Shown here piece after piece: positions 11,558 through 18,449 of a DNA stretch of 64,000 bases (the first letter of the stretch is position 1; each line of letters opens with the position of its first letter). The notes below the pieces were generated by a model, which saw nothing but the letters and a program-made list of their open reading frames with translations, had not been told where the DNA came from and did not search any database. The position numbers were made by a program, and so were the translations under genes. Source of the DNA: a virus; the IMG/VR virus record IMGVR_UViG_3300046373_000039, positions 1 through 64,000 of that record; one strand, given 5' to 3'.

Positions 11558-11748
11558 TTCCAAATCTCACAAAATTCAACCTCGTCGACCCAATATTCAA
11601 TATCAGATGTCTGGTAATTCCCTTGCATACTCTTTGCAGCCATGCTAGCTGTATCTTGAGTAGAATAGATTGCTACGTTTGATCGAGCATAGCGAGTCCC
11701 TGTCCATTCATCACAGACAACTACGTATAGATTTTCTGGTGCTTTCAT
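11554..11748 (-). CDS. Hypothetical protein (64 aa)
   Basis: ATG at 11748 overlapping the previous stop. Sequence suggests a small alpha-beta fold (NLYVVVCDEWTGTRYARS, DTASMAAKSMQGNY) ending EVEFCEIWK. No family recognised. Confidence 0.65.
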   Translation of the reverse strand: MKAPENLYVVVCDEWTGTRYARSNVAIYSTQDTASMAAKSMQGNYQTSDIEYWVDEVEFCEIWK

Positions 11749-11909
11749 TAGTGTAATTTCCCAAGGTCAGTATAATCATCAAGAAACTTAAAAGATGTGC
11801 GTTTCTCAATCTCTCTTGCGCAAGCCCAAATGTAAAGTACGTCGCAATAGACTGTGAACCAAACATTCGACCCATTACTGTGTTCAAATTTCAACAGATA
11901 ATTATTCAT
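11748..11909 (-). CDS. Small hypothetical protein (53 aa)
   Basis: ATG at 11909 preceded by GGAG; TAA at 11748. Aromatic and mixed (MNNYLLKFEHSNGSNVWFTV, CDVLYIWACAREIEKR), consistent with a beta hairpin plus helix. Coupled to both neighbours. Function unknown. Confidence 0.6.
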   Translation of the reverse strand: MNNYLLKFEHSNGSNVWFTVYCDVLYIWACAREIEKRTSFKFLDDYTDLGKLH

Positions 11910-12100
11910 TTTTCTAAATCTCCTTTAAAAACAAAAAATTCTTGACAAGCATAGACAAACAGCCTCTGTTCAGTCCTGTCTTCTGGATAATCACGTTCAA
12001 ACGGATGACCAGTGGACTTAGCTTCAAGACCTGATGTCTGTAGCTCTTTACCACAAGCTGTGCATAGTGGTGTAATTTTAATGGTGATTGTGTGGGTCAT
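11906..12100 (-). CDS. Small zinc-knuckle protein (64 aa)
   Basis: ATG at 12100. One CxxC (LCTACGKEL, about residues 12-20) and a later Cys near residue 52; a basic and acidic middle. The first knuckle resembles the treble-clef start of many small zinc proteins. No further assignment. Confidence 0.6.
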   Translation of the reverse strand: MTHTITIKITPLCTACGKELQTSGLEAKSTGHPFERDYPEDRTEQRLFVYACQEFFVFKGDLEK

Positions 12101-12301
12101 TTATTCTTCCTCATGAATAGAGCTTGTACCAGTCCAAATAGCCTTGGCATGTTCTGGATAGTTAAGACTTAAAGTGGACTGAATATCCTCAAACGATTTA
12201 CCTAGACGATGCATAGCATGAATAGCTTCCCGACGAGCAGCTAGAAAGTCAGCCCACCATTGATAGGATTCGTCAAATTGTTTTAGTTCTTGGGTGTTCA
12301 T
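12101..12301 (-). CDS. Hypothetical protein with HTH-like helix pair (66 aa)
   Basis: ATG at 12301. Contains AIHAMHRLGKSFEDIQSTLSL, a pattern like the helix-turn-helix of small regulators (G-x-S-F-x-x-I-x-x-x-L). An acidic tail ends the chain. A DNA-binding role is only a suggestion. It follows the palm-like gene directly. Confidence 0.55.
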   Translation of the reverse strand: MNTQELKQFDESYQWWADFLAARREAIHAMHRLGKSFEDIQSTLSLNYPEHAKAIWTGTSSIHEEE

Positions 12302-12312
12302 TTTGATCCCCC

Positions 12313-13662
12313 CTATTTCTTAGAAATCTTGCAATATTTATCTGATCCTAACACATCCTTCCATGCCTGTACCATAGCTGCTTGCAATAAATCTTCAACC
12401 GATTCTCGGCAGCAGAATGAATCATGATAGCATAGAGCAACCTCACCATTTTGTATCATCAAATCAATCACACGTAAAGCAATATCACTGTCAATCTTCT
12501 GTAACCATACTCCCTTATCACTATAAAATTCCTTTTCAATCACATAGTTATGATCTGCCAGTGCTTGAATAATCTTTCCTGTATCAGGCTTGTCAACCCC
12601 AAGAAATTCACGGTCTTTTTCTTCACGCAGATTGTCTTTAAATATTTCATTACCAAGTGTCCGTTTGGTCTGTGCAAAATCTACACAGTTAATAGACAGC
12701 AGCAATGCACGTTTATACAAAGCTCGTACAGGATCGTATTTAGCCAGTCCATATTTCATTTTATGCTTAGCAATCAACATCTTATCAACAGTCAAGAACG
12801 ATTTATCAGCATCATAAGGATCAAAAGAATCTGTTACTAAATCAGCAATTTCTGGATTATTGTTATAATAAAGAGAATATAGAGCATGAGGGTGGTTGGC
12901 TTTATAGTCCAATTCACAAATCTTCTCTTTGTTTATAGTAATATGTTCTAGTCGGTAGTCTTCTGGTAATAGCTGGATACCACCACCATGAACGAACAAT
13001 CTACCACCATGGAACAAATCGCCACTAAATGATCGCTTGTACTCCACCAGCGGTAAAGGCTCACCCATGAATTCAATCTGTACTTCAGTTAAGCTTTGGT
13101 TATAAGTATTCATCTCAGCAACCATTTTAAAGAACTCCTCGTTTTGCTCAATTAACATCTGTTCTTTTGTCTTTCGATCTTTAATTACAACAGGGTCAAT
13201 CAAACAACCTTCTGCTACATAAAGCTTTATTTGGTTGTCATCAAACAGATTCAATAGCTTATCTTCAAATCGGATAATGCTAGGATAAGACAACCAATCA
13301 CTACGTGTATCTTTGTTACCTAATAGTAGTGTAACATATCCTTCTTCCTGTAGGCTGTCAAGCACAGAATTCACTTGTCTTGCCCCAATCCCACATATAT
13401 TTCCAGACCAATAGCTAGCCTTCAGCCTAACACTGAATCCTTTATAACCATTTCGTATAGCTTTACTTGTGTTAGTGAAGAACCATTGAATGGCGTTATA
13501 CTTCTTATCTCCATACCTATTAGTAAAGGCGTCTACAATAAGATTATATGCTTTATTCTCTTCTCTAAAGGGTTTACCTTTCATGGTAGAGAGCAATACC
13601 TTATACTTCTCAACTCCCTCTATTTCTCTTACTTTCATCTTATTCCAATCCTCATCCCTCAC
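12313..13662 (-). CDS. Palm-polymerase-like protein (449 aa)
   Basis: GTG start at 13662 (ATG at 13638 possible). The N-terminus (about 40-115) looks like a winged-helix region with GIGARQVNSVLDSLQEEGYV. From residue 217 on a series of motifs appears in the order seen in family A DNA polymerases and T7-like RNA polymerases: an FHGGRLF stretch, ELDYKANHPHALY (candidate motif A, D252), YKRALLLSIN (317-325, motif B-like), LQKIDSDIALRVI (387-399, like the segment before motif C) and CYHDSF (413-416, motif C, D414; T7 RNA polymerase also has HDSF). I know similar motifs from unnamed plasmid and phage proteins. Catalysis is inferred, not shown. It is among the first genes of the leftward early operon, and the phage has its own replicative polymerase elsewhere, so the role is likely different: transcription, priming or regulation. 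Confidence 0.55.
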   Translation of the reverse strand: MRDEDWNKMKVREIEGVEKYKVLLSTMKGKPFREENKAYNLIVDAFTNRYGDKKYNAIQWFFTNTSKAIRNGYKGFSVRLKASYWSGNICGIGARQVNSVLDSLQEEGYVTLLLGNKDTRSDWLSYPSIIRFEDKLLNLFDDNQIKLYVAEGCLIDPVVIKDRKTKEQMLIEQNEEFFKMVAEMNTYNQSLTEVQIEFMGEPLPLVEYKRSFSGDLFHGGRLFVHGGGIQLLPEDYRLEHITINKEKICELDYKANHPHALYSLYYNNNPEIADLVTDSFDPYDADKSFLTVDKMLIAKHKMKYGLAKYDPVRALYKRALLLSINCVDFAQTKRTLGNEIFKDNLREEKDREFLGVDKPDTGKIIQALADHNYVIEKEFYSDKGVWLQKIDSDIALRVIDLMIQNGEVALCYHDSFCCRESVEDLLQAAMVQAWKDVLGSDKYCKISKK

Positions 13663-13686
13663 TATCCTCCTATATGGGAAACAAAC

Positions 13687-13773
13687 TTATTCTGACCAAA
13701 CCACCTCATATTTAGGACACACATCAGACAACCTATGTACATAAGTGTCGTAATCCCTAAAATTACCAACCAA
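13687..13773 (-). CDS. Short ORF with TTG start (28 aa), or 3' part of a frameshifted gene
   Basis: TTG at 13773 has AAAGGGG 8 nt upstream; TAA at 13687. Sequence MVGNFRDYDTYVHRLSDVCP then KYEVVWSE is clearly protein-like. The same frame is open further up to KGVFF, which abuts the end of the 36-aa ORF at 13763-13873. It may be the C-terminal half of that protein after a one-base change in the AAAGGGG run. Confidence 0.5.
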   Translation of the reverse strand: MVGNFRDYDTYVHRLSDVCPKYEVVWSE

Positions 13774-13873
13774 GAAGAATACCCCTTTGATTATTCATGA
13801 CAAGCATTTGCCGATCTTTTAGCTTAAATCTCTCGCCAGTAGATACATCAATGATTTTGAATTTCTTTTTCAT
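13763..13873 (-). CDS. Short ORF (36 aa), or 5' part of a frameshifted gene
   Basis: The ATG at 13873 overlaps the preceding TAA (TAATG) and has GAGGAAAG upstream. Product MKKKFKIIDVSTGERFKLKD followed by RQMLVMNNQ and four residues that seem out of frame. One base less in CAAAGGGGT at about 13784-13792 would give a continuous 61-residue protein with the 28-aa ORF. Function unknown; basic beta-rich start. Confidence 0.55.
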   Translation of the reverse strand: MKKKFKIIDVSTGERFKLKDRQMLVMNNQRGILLGW

Positions 13874-14064
13874 TATGCTTTCCTCACCAAATAACCAAGC
13901 ACCTTTAACATCTCTTCACTAAGATCCATTTTGTAAAGAATATTGATAATCTCTTGCTTCTCCTCCGCTGCATACCTATCTTCAAGAATCTTCTTGCAGA
14001 CCATCATACCTTCACCAGTTTCTTCACGAAGCTTACGAACATCTTCTGCTGTAATTGTTTTCAT
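13873..14064 (-). CDS. EF-Ts N-domain (UBA-like) small protein (63 aa)
   Basis: Residues 3-27 (ITAEDVRKLREETGEGMM then VCKKILED) closely match the UBA-like N-terminal domain of elongation factor Ts (VKELRExTGAGMMDCKKAL), which binds EF-Tu. The rest is a short helical tail (IINILYKMDLSEEMLKVLG) with no EF-Ts core. A stand-alone version in a phage could bind EF-Tu or act as a general protein-binding domain. The resemblance is from memory of the family and needs a profile search. Second gene of the leftward early unit. Confidence 0.6.
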   Translation of the reverse strand: MKTITAEDVRKLREETGEGMMVCKKILEDRYAAEEKQEIINILYKMDLSEEMLKVLGYLVRKA

Positions 14065-14067
14065 CTT

Positions 14068-14412
14068 TTAGCTCCAAACAACGTTATGGAAATTCTGAGC
14101 AGAGTGTACACGAACCTTGTCTTCCAGTCTCTGCGTACAGTTCGGCATATTAGCTTGCAACCAGTCTTCAATCAATCGCCAATCAACTACTTGGCTTGTG
14201 GGGTCAATAAACAACACTTTCTTTTTGTTGACAACCGCGGTAGTTAACGATATGAATACAGGCATGTCACCTAGACGGCCTACAACAACACCTGTACCAA
14301 AACAGTTCTGAATCCAATCAACCTTTTCATGCCATTGCTGCCAAAGACAAAAGTCCTCAAAGGTTGTAGCTTCTACTACAGACACAACGTCTTTCAAGAA
14401 ATCTTCATACAT
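14068..14412 (-). CDS. Hypothetical protein (114 aa), first leftward early gene
   Basis: Start chosen at ATG 14412 (MYEDFLKDVVSVVEATTFED), with GAGGAGAGG upstream; the in-frame ATG at 14439 lacks a site. Mixed alpha-beta with hydrophobic strands (GTGVVVGRLGDMPVFISLTT, KKKVLFIDPTSQVVDW) and a Trp-rich start. First gene after the leftward promoter at 14448-14476, so it is likely among the earliest products. No family recognised. Confidence 0.7.
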   Translation of the reverse strand: MYEDFLKDVVSVVEATTFEDFCLWQQWHEKVDWIQNCFGTGVVVGRLGDMPVFISLTTAVVNKKKVLFIDPTSQVVDWRLIEDWLQANMPNCTQRLEDKVRVHSAQNFHNVVWS

Positions 14413-14447
14413 TTTGCCTCTCCTCATCCATTTATCCAACAGCCCTC

Positions 14448-14476
14448 ATAGTACCCAACAAATCCGCAGTAGTCAA
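14448..14476 (-). promoter_or_regulatory. Leftward promoter of the divergent control region
   Basis: TTGACT (14476-14471), 17-nt spacer, TACTAT (14453-14448) on the leftward strand, 36 nt upstream of the start at 14412. Confidence 0.6.
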
Positions 14477-14511
14477 GAGGAAATTTAGAGAAATTATTTT
14501 GCATAGAGATG

Positions 14512-14540
14512 TTGACAGGTGTGGGGATGGGGTGTAATCT
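14512..14540 (+). promoter_or_regulatory. Rightward promoter of the divergent control region
   Basis: TTGACA (14512-14517), 17-nt G-rich spacer, TAATCT (14535-14540), 37 nt before the ATG at 14577, which has GAGGAGAA as ribosome binding site. Confidence 0.6.
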
Positions 14541-14576
14541 TGGTCTACGTTAATCGATAGGTAGAGGAGAACACCA

Positions 14577-15428
14577 ATGGAAATCAAAGCTTACGCCTGT
14601 AAACACTGTGAATCAATCTACAAGACAGCACAAAAAGCATCAGCATGTGAAAAGAAATGTGTAGCCCGTATTGCCGAGAAAAAGGTTGAAGAGGAGCGTG
14701 AAGCAAACCTTCAAACACTTGTTCATTATGTCCGTCTGAATGCTGAGTCTGTAGAAGATATCTGCCGAATGTCTGAGGAAGTCAGTCAGAAATTATTCCC
14801 TAAATCTTCTATCAAGAAGATGATATTGCGAGTAAGCTATAATTCTCACGCAAGTAATACGCACTCTCGTCCGATTGGTGGTGTTAGTAATTTCAGTCCC
14901 CGTAGTAATCCTGAAAAACCAACAGGGTACCCTGCACTGACTGGCACTATCGGGGTTGTCTATAACAAAGAACCTAAAGGATTTAGTGATGAAGTCTTTA
15001 ACCTATATAATGGTATTGCAGGGATTCACACAGGTTCTGGTGGTTATCAAGGGTCTGATGAAGGCTATACTGTAGGTTATAGTGTAACACTGTGGTTGTC
15101 TGACTTCCCAAAGATTCAAGCTACCATTGAGACTAAACAAAAATACATTGATAGCTATGAGGCGTTTCGCTCCAACCTTGCTGGAGAATATCTGGAACAA
15201 GTGAATGCAGATGCCGAGATTAATATTGCTAAGTCCAATATCAAAGACTTTGAAGATGAAATCAGAAAGCTACGTGAATTGATTGTTTGCGAGGCAGATA
15301 TCATCAAGGACAAGAAAGTAACGTACTCTGCACCGAAGCAAGAAATTCTCGATAAAGAGTATCAGAAGACCTTGAATGATTTTGGTATTAGTCGTGGTCA
15401 TCAGTACCTGACAAGCAGATTGGAATAA
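14577..15428 (+). CDS. Hypothetical protein with N-terminal zinc finger (283 aa)
   Basis: First rightward gene. The N-terminus CKHCESIYKTAQKASACEKK (about 8-28) has four cysteines spaced as a C2C2 finger similar to small nucleic-acid-binding ribbons. A charged coiled segment follows (AEKKVEEEREANLQTL), then a Gly/Ser-rich middle (SHASNTHSRPIGGVSNFSPR) and a C-terminal coiled coil (FEDEIRKLRELIVCEADIIK). No enzyme motif. I do not recognise the family. A second promoter (15432-15460) directly follows it. Confidence 0.75.
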   Translation: MEIKAYACKHCESIYKTAQKASACEKKCVARIAEKKVEEEREANLQTLVHYVRLNAESVEDICRMSEEVSQKLFPKSSIKKMILRVSYNSHASNTHSRPIGGVSNFSPRSNPEKPTGYPALTGTIGVVYNKEPKGFSDEVFNLYNGIAGIHTGSGGYQGSDEGYTVGYSVTLWLSDFPKIQATIETKQKYIDSYEAFRSNLAGEYLEQVNADAEINIAKSNIKDFEDEIRKLRELIVCEADIIKDKKVTYSAPKQEILDKEYQKTLNDFGISRGHQYLTSRLE

Positions 15429-15431
15429 CGC

Positions 15432-15460
15432 TTGACTGCACAGAATTTTACGAGTATTAT
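15432..15460 (+). promoter_or_regulatory. Sigma70-like promoter before the replication genes
   Basis: TTGACT (15432-15437), 17-nt spacer, TATTAT (15455-15460), 36 nt before the start at 15497. Confidence 0.6.
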
Positions 15461-15496
15461 TGATCGTATTGAAATTAATTGATGAGGAGAGATGTG

Positions 15497-15763
15497 ATGT
15501 TTACAGCCAAAGACCTATACAATAAGATTCAAGAATCAAATGAATGCCCAGCCATTGATTTCTGGATTGAAAATACTTTGGTGGAGAGGTTCAAATCAAA
15601 TCCACATAATGTGACAGTAGCAGTGAGTGTGTTGAAGGTTAACAATTGGACTAAGACAGGTTTTGAATTGTCTATGAAAGAACGTGGGTTTCATGTTAAG
15701 TTTGTAAGTGATCAGCGTGATGGAGATTATTATTCAATCAGCTATCCGCCACAGAGCCTTTGA
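15497..15763 (+). CDS. Hypothetical protein (88 aa)
   Basis: Start chosen at ATG 15497 (MFTAKDLYNKIQESNECPAI), with GAGGAG upstream. Alpha-beta pattern: helix, acidic loop, strands (NVTVAVSVLKVNNW) and a basic end (FHVKFVSDQRDGDYYSISY). Several phages carry similar-size FTAKxLxxK proteins, but I cannot name a family. Confidence 0.65.
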   Translation: MFTAKDLYNKIQESNECPAIDFWIENTLVERFKSNPHNVTVAVSVLKVNNWTKTGFELSMKERGFHVKFVSDQRDGDYYSISYPPQSL

Positions 15764-15764
15764 T

Positions 15765-15929
15765 ATGAGTAACATATACGAGATTTACTACGAAAATAAA
15801 CAAGGTGACATTGTTCATTGTCAAGATACATATGATGAACAAGAAGCTTTACGTGAAATTTACTCACTGAGTTATGAATTCCCTAAAAATAGCTATTGGT
15901 ATGAAGTAACTTATGAGGATGAACAATAG
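15765..15929 (+). CDS. Small hypothetical protein (54 aa)
   Basis: ATG at 15765 follows the preceding stop by one base. Product MSNIYEIYYENKQGDIVHCQ followed by an acidic helix (DEQEALREIYSLSYEF) and a Tyr-rich end. Probably a small beta-alpha-beta protein. An upstream in-frame ATG would overlap the previous gene and is less likely. Confidence 0.6.
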   Translation: MSNIYEIYYENKQGDIVHCQDTYDEQEALREIYSLSYEFPKNSYWYEVTYEDEQ

Positions 15930-15984
15930 CTATCCTTGAAAGCATTTGAATTAAGGTGGGATTAGAGATTATGGGAGAGATGAT

Positions 15985-17844
15985 TTGAGTAATATTAGAG
16001 AGGTTATATCTCACTATCTTGATATCTCTGGCGACAAATGCTGTTGTCCTTTTCATAAGGAACGTACACCTTCGCTGAATATCTTTGATGAGACAAATTC
16101 ATTCTATTGTTTTGGCTGTGGTCAAAGTGGTGATGAAATTGAATTTGTAAAAGAGTACAAAAGGTTGACATTTCCTAATGCTGTGAAGGAGGTGTGTTCA
16201 ATTCTAAAACTGACTAAAGAGGAGCTTATGGAAAGTAAAGATAAAGAAAAAGTTGCTGAGAAAGTATCTGTTGAAAATGCTGAAGTTATGGATGTTGAAG
16301 AGGTTAAATCTCTAATTCAATCTACAGGCTATGTAAGTAATGGTTATCGCGGTATCCGAGATGAGATTAACAAATTCTTTGGACACTTGAGTAAACTTGA
16401 TAGTCAAGGCAATGTAATTGCTCGTTATTATCCTGAAACCAATAACAATGGTAAATTAACTGGTTACAAATGCCGAAATACACCAAAAGACTTTAGTCAC
16501 GGGAACCAAGGTATTACAGGCAGCAAAAGTCAATTAAGCGGTCAAGTAAAATTCAAATCTCCTGCCAAATATGTTCTCTATGTTGGTGGCGAGGAGGACA
16601 AAGCAGCAGCTTTTCAAATGCTCAAGGACAATCGTAAGGATCAGGAATTTGATTCTATTCCTGTAGTAAGCTCAACGGTTGGTGAGTTGACAGCGGCCAA
16701 ACAAGCTGCACAACAGTATGATTGGTTTGATCAATACGATATCATTATAATTGGTATGGATAACGATGAAGCTGGTCGAATTGCTGCAAAAAAGATTGCA
16801 GACGTGCTACCTAAAGAAAAAGTACGTATTGCTACTTGGTCAGGTAAAGATCCAAATCAGATGCTGATTGACGGCAAAGAGAAACAGTTTGTTCGTGATT
16901 TCTATAATGCTAAGGAGTTTATAAACAGTGGTATTTCCTCTTCTGGTGATGCTGAAGCGGGTCTTGAAGAATTCCTGACAGCGCCTAAGATTGGTCTTCC
17001 ACCACAACTTAGTAAGCTTCAGGCTGCAATGCGGGGTGGTATTAAGTCAACTGGTTCCGTTGTAAATATCATTGGCGACACGAGCATCGGTAAGAGCTTT
17101 CTGTCTGATACACTGATTTATCATTGGTTGTTCAATAGTCCTCGTGTACCAACTATTGTTAGTCTTGAACGTACCAAAGAAGAGTTGACAATTGATTTAC
17201 TTTCCATGCACCTTAAGAAAAACCTGATGTGGTTTACAGATGGTCATGATGCTGTTGACTATTTGAATCAACCAGAAGTTCAGCTACTGAAAAATGAGCT
17301 TCTTTACAACGAAGCTGGTGAACCTCGATTCTTTATCATTGACGAGCGTGAAGGTGATATTGAACTTCTGAAGCGTCAGATGGAGAAAAGTGGTAAAGTT
17401 AATGACTCACGATTGATGGTTATTGACCCACTAACTGACTTCTTGCGGTCTTTGGGAACAGAAGTACAAGAGAATTTTATGATGTGGCAGAAGCTGCAAA
17501 AGAAGAATGGTTTTGTATTTATCAACATTCTTCACACACGCAAACCACCAACTGATAAAGATGGTAATGTCCGCAAGGTTACGGAATATGATGCGTTGGG
17601 GTCCGGGACATTTATCCAGTCAGCAGACGTTAACATTGTGATCAATCGTGATAAGATGGCCTCAGATCCGATTGAGAAGAATACGACCTATGTTGACATG
17701 CCTAAGTGTCGTGGGGGTATCACTGGTGAGATTTGTGCGCTATACTATGACGCTGAAACTCGTCAACAATATGATCGTGATGAGTATTTTAATAATCCAG
17801 TAGAAGAACCACCGCAACATCATGCGGATGAGATTGATTTTTAA
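15985..17844 (+). CDS. T7 gp4-like DNA primase-helicase (619 aa)
   Basis: TTG start at 15985 with GGGAGA upstream. The N-terminal CHC2-type zinc domain has CPFH (C21, H24) and CFGC (C42, C45). A TOPRIM domain follows, with the acidic GGEED near residue 201 and the DND motif in IIIIGMDNDEAGR near 258. The C-terminal DnaB/RecA-like helicase has Walker A GDTSIGKS near 367, Walker B LMVIDPLTDF near 478, and an NILHTRK stretch like motif H4. Fused primase and helicase of about 570-620 residues is the T7 gp4 layout: RNA primer synthesis and 5'-3' unwinding at the fork. It leads the replication block, and an HNH gene separates it from the polymerase. Confidence 0.93.
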   Translation: MSNIREVISHYLDISGDKCCCPFHKERTPSLNIFDETNSFYCFGCGQSGDEIEFVKEYKRLTFPNAVKEVCSILKLTKEELMESKDKEKVAEKVSVENAEVMDVEEVKSLIQSTGYVSNGYRGIRDEINKFFGHLSKLDSQGNVIARYYPETNNNGKLTGYKCRNTPKDFSHGNQGITGSKSQLSGQVKFKSPAKYVLYVGGEEDKAAAFQMLKDNRKDQEFDSIPVVSSTVGELTAAKQAAQQYDWFDQYDIIIIGMDNDEAGRIAAKKIADVLPKEKVRIATWSGKDPNQMLIDGKEKQFVRDFYNAKEFINSGISSSGDAEAGLEEFLTAPKIGLPPQLSKLQAAMRGGIKSTGSVVNIIGDTSIGKSFLSDTLIYHWLFNSPRVPTIVSLERTKEELTIDLLSMHLKKNLMWFTDGHDAVDYLNQPEVQLLKNELLYNEAGEPRFFIIDEREGDIELLKRQMEKSGKVNDSRLMVIDPLTDFLRSLGTEVQENFMMWQKLQKKNGFVFINILHTRKPPTDKDGNVRKVTEYDALGSGTFIQSADVNIVINRDKMASDPIEKNTTYVDMPKCRGGITGEICALYYDAETRQQYDRDEYFNNPVEEPPQHHADEIDF

Positions 17845-17861
17845 GGAGATAGATTTGATTT

Positions 17862-18449
17862 ATGGTAAGTAAATATTGTAAAGATTGTGATGAAGAAAAG
17901 GATCAGGAATACTTTTATCTACGAAACGGTAAACCAATCGGTCATTATTGTATCGAATGTGTATGTCGTAAGAATAGAGAACGTTGGATTAATGGGTACA
18001 AAGAAAAATCTGTAGAAACTCGTAAACTTTATGCTGAAAAGAACAGAGACGTTATACTCCAGTACCATAGGGATTATTACAACACTGAGCTTGGTAGAGC
18101 TAAAAGTATGATGAAGACTATCAAGAAACGAATGAAAACTTGGGGAATTTTAGATGAATTAGATTTTGAAGAATCTTATCTGATTGAGCTAATGAAAGCT
18201 GGTTTTTGTGTCGAAACTGGTATAGAATTTGTTTACGAGAAACAAGATAGATTTAAATGTCACCCTTATTCTCCTTCTGTTGATCGGATTGATTCTACAA
18301 AAGGTTATACTAAAGATAACGTTCGTATGGTAATCTGGCAGTATAACCTTATGAAAGGTGAGATGACGGATGAAGAACTTTTAATTGTTTGTGAGAGGAT
18401 TTCCGATTGGAAAAGAAATGGTACGAATCAGATTTCGTTTATGACTTAG
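17862..18449 (+). CDS. HNH-type homing endonuclease (195 aa)
   Basis: An N-terminal zinc ribbon (CKDC near residue 6, CIEC near 32) is followed by a basic helical region and a C-terminal HNH-like core (SPSVDRIDSTKGYTKDNVRM), the S-x-D-R-I-D ... GY...N-V/I form common in phage free-standing endonucleases. It lies between primase-helicase and DNA polymerase, and its last 43 nt overlap the polymerase start. The ATG at 17862 has AAGGAG only 14 nt upstream; a closer TTG (17855) is out of frame. It probably cuts phage genomes that lack it and spreads by recombination. Confidence 0.8.
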   Translation: MVSKYCKDCDEEKDQEYFYLRNGKPIGHYCIECVCRKNRERWINGYKEKSVETRKLYAEKNRDVILQYHRDYYNTELGRAKSMMKTIKKRMKTWGILDELDFEESYLIELMKAGFCVETGIEFVYEKQDRFKCHPYSPSVDRIDSTKGYTKDNVRMVIWQYNLMKGEMTDEELLIVCERISDWKRNGTNQISFMT

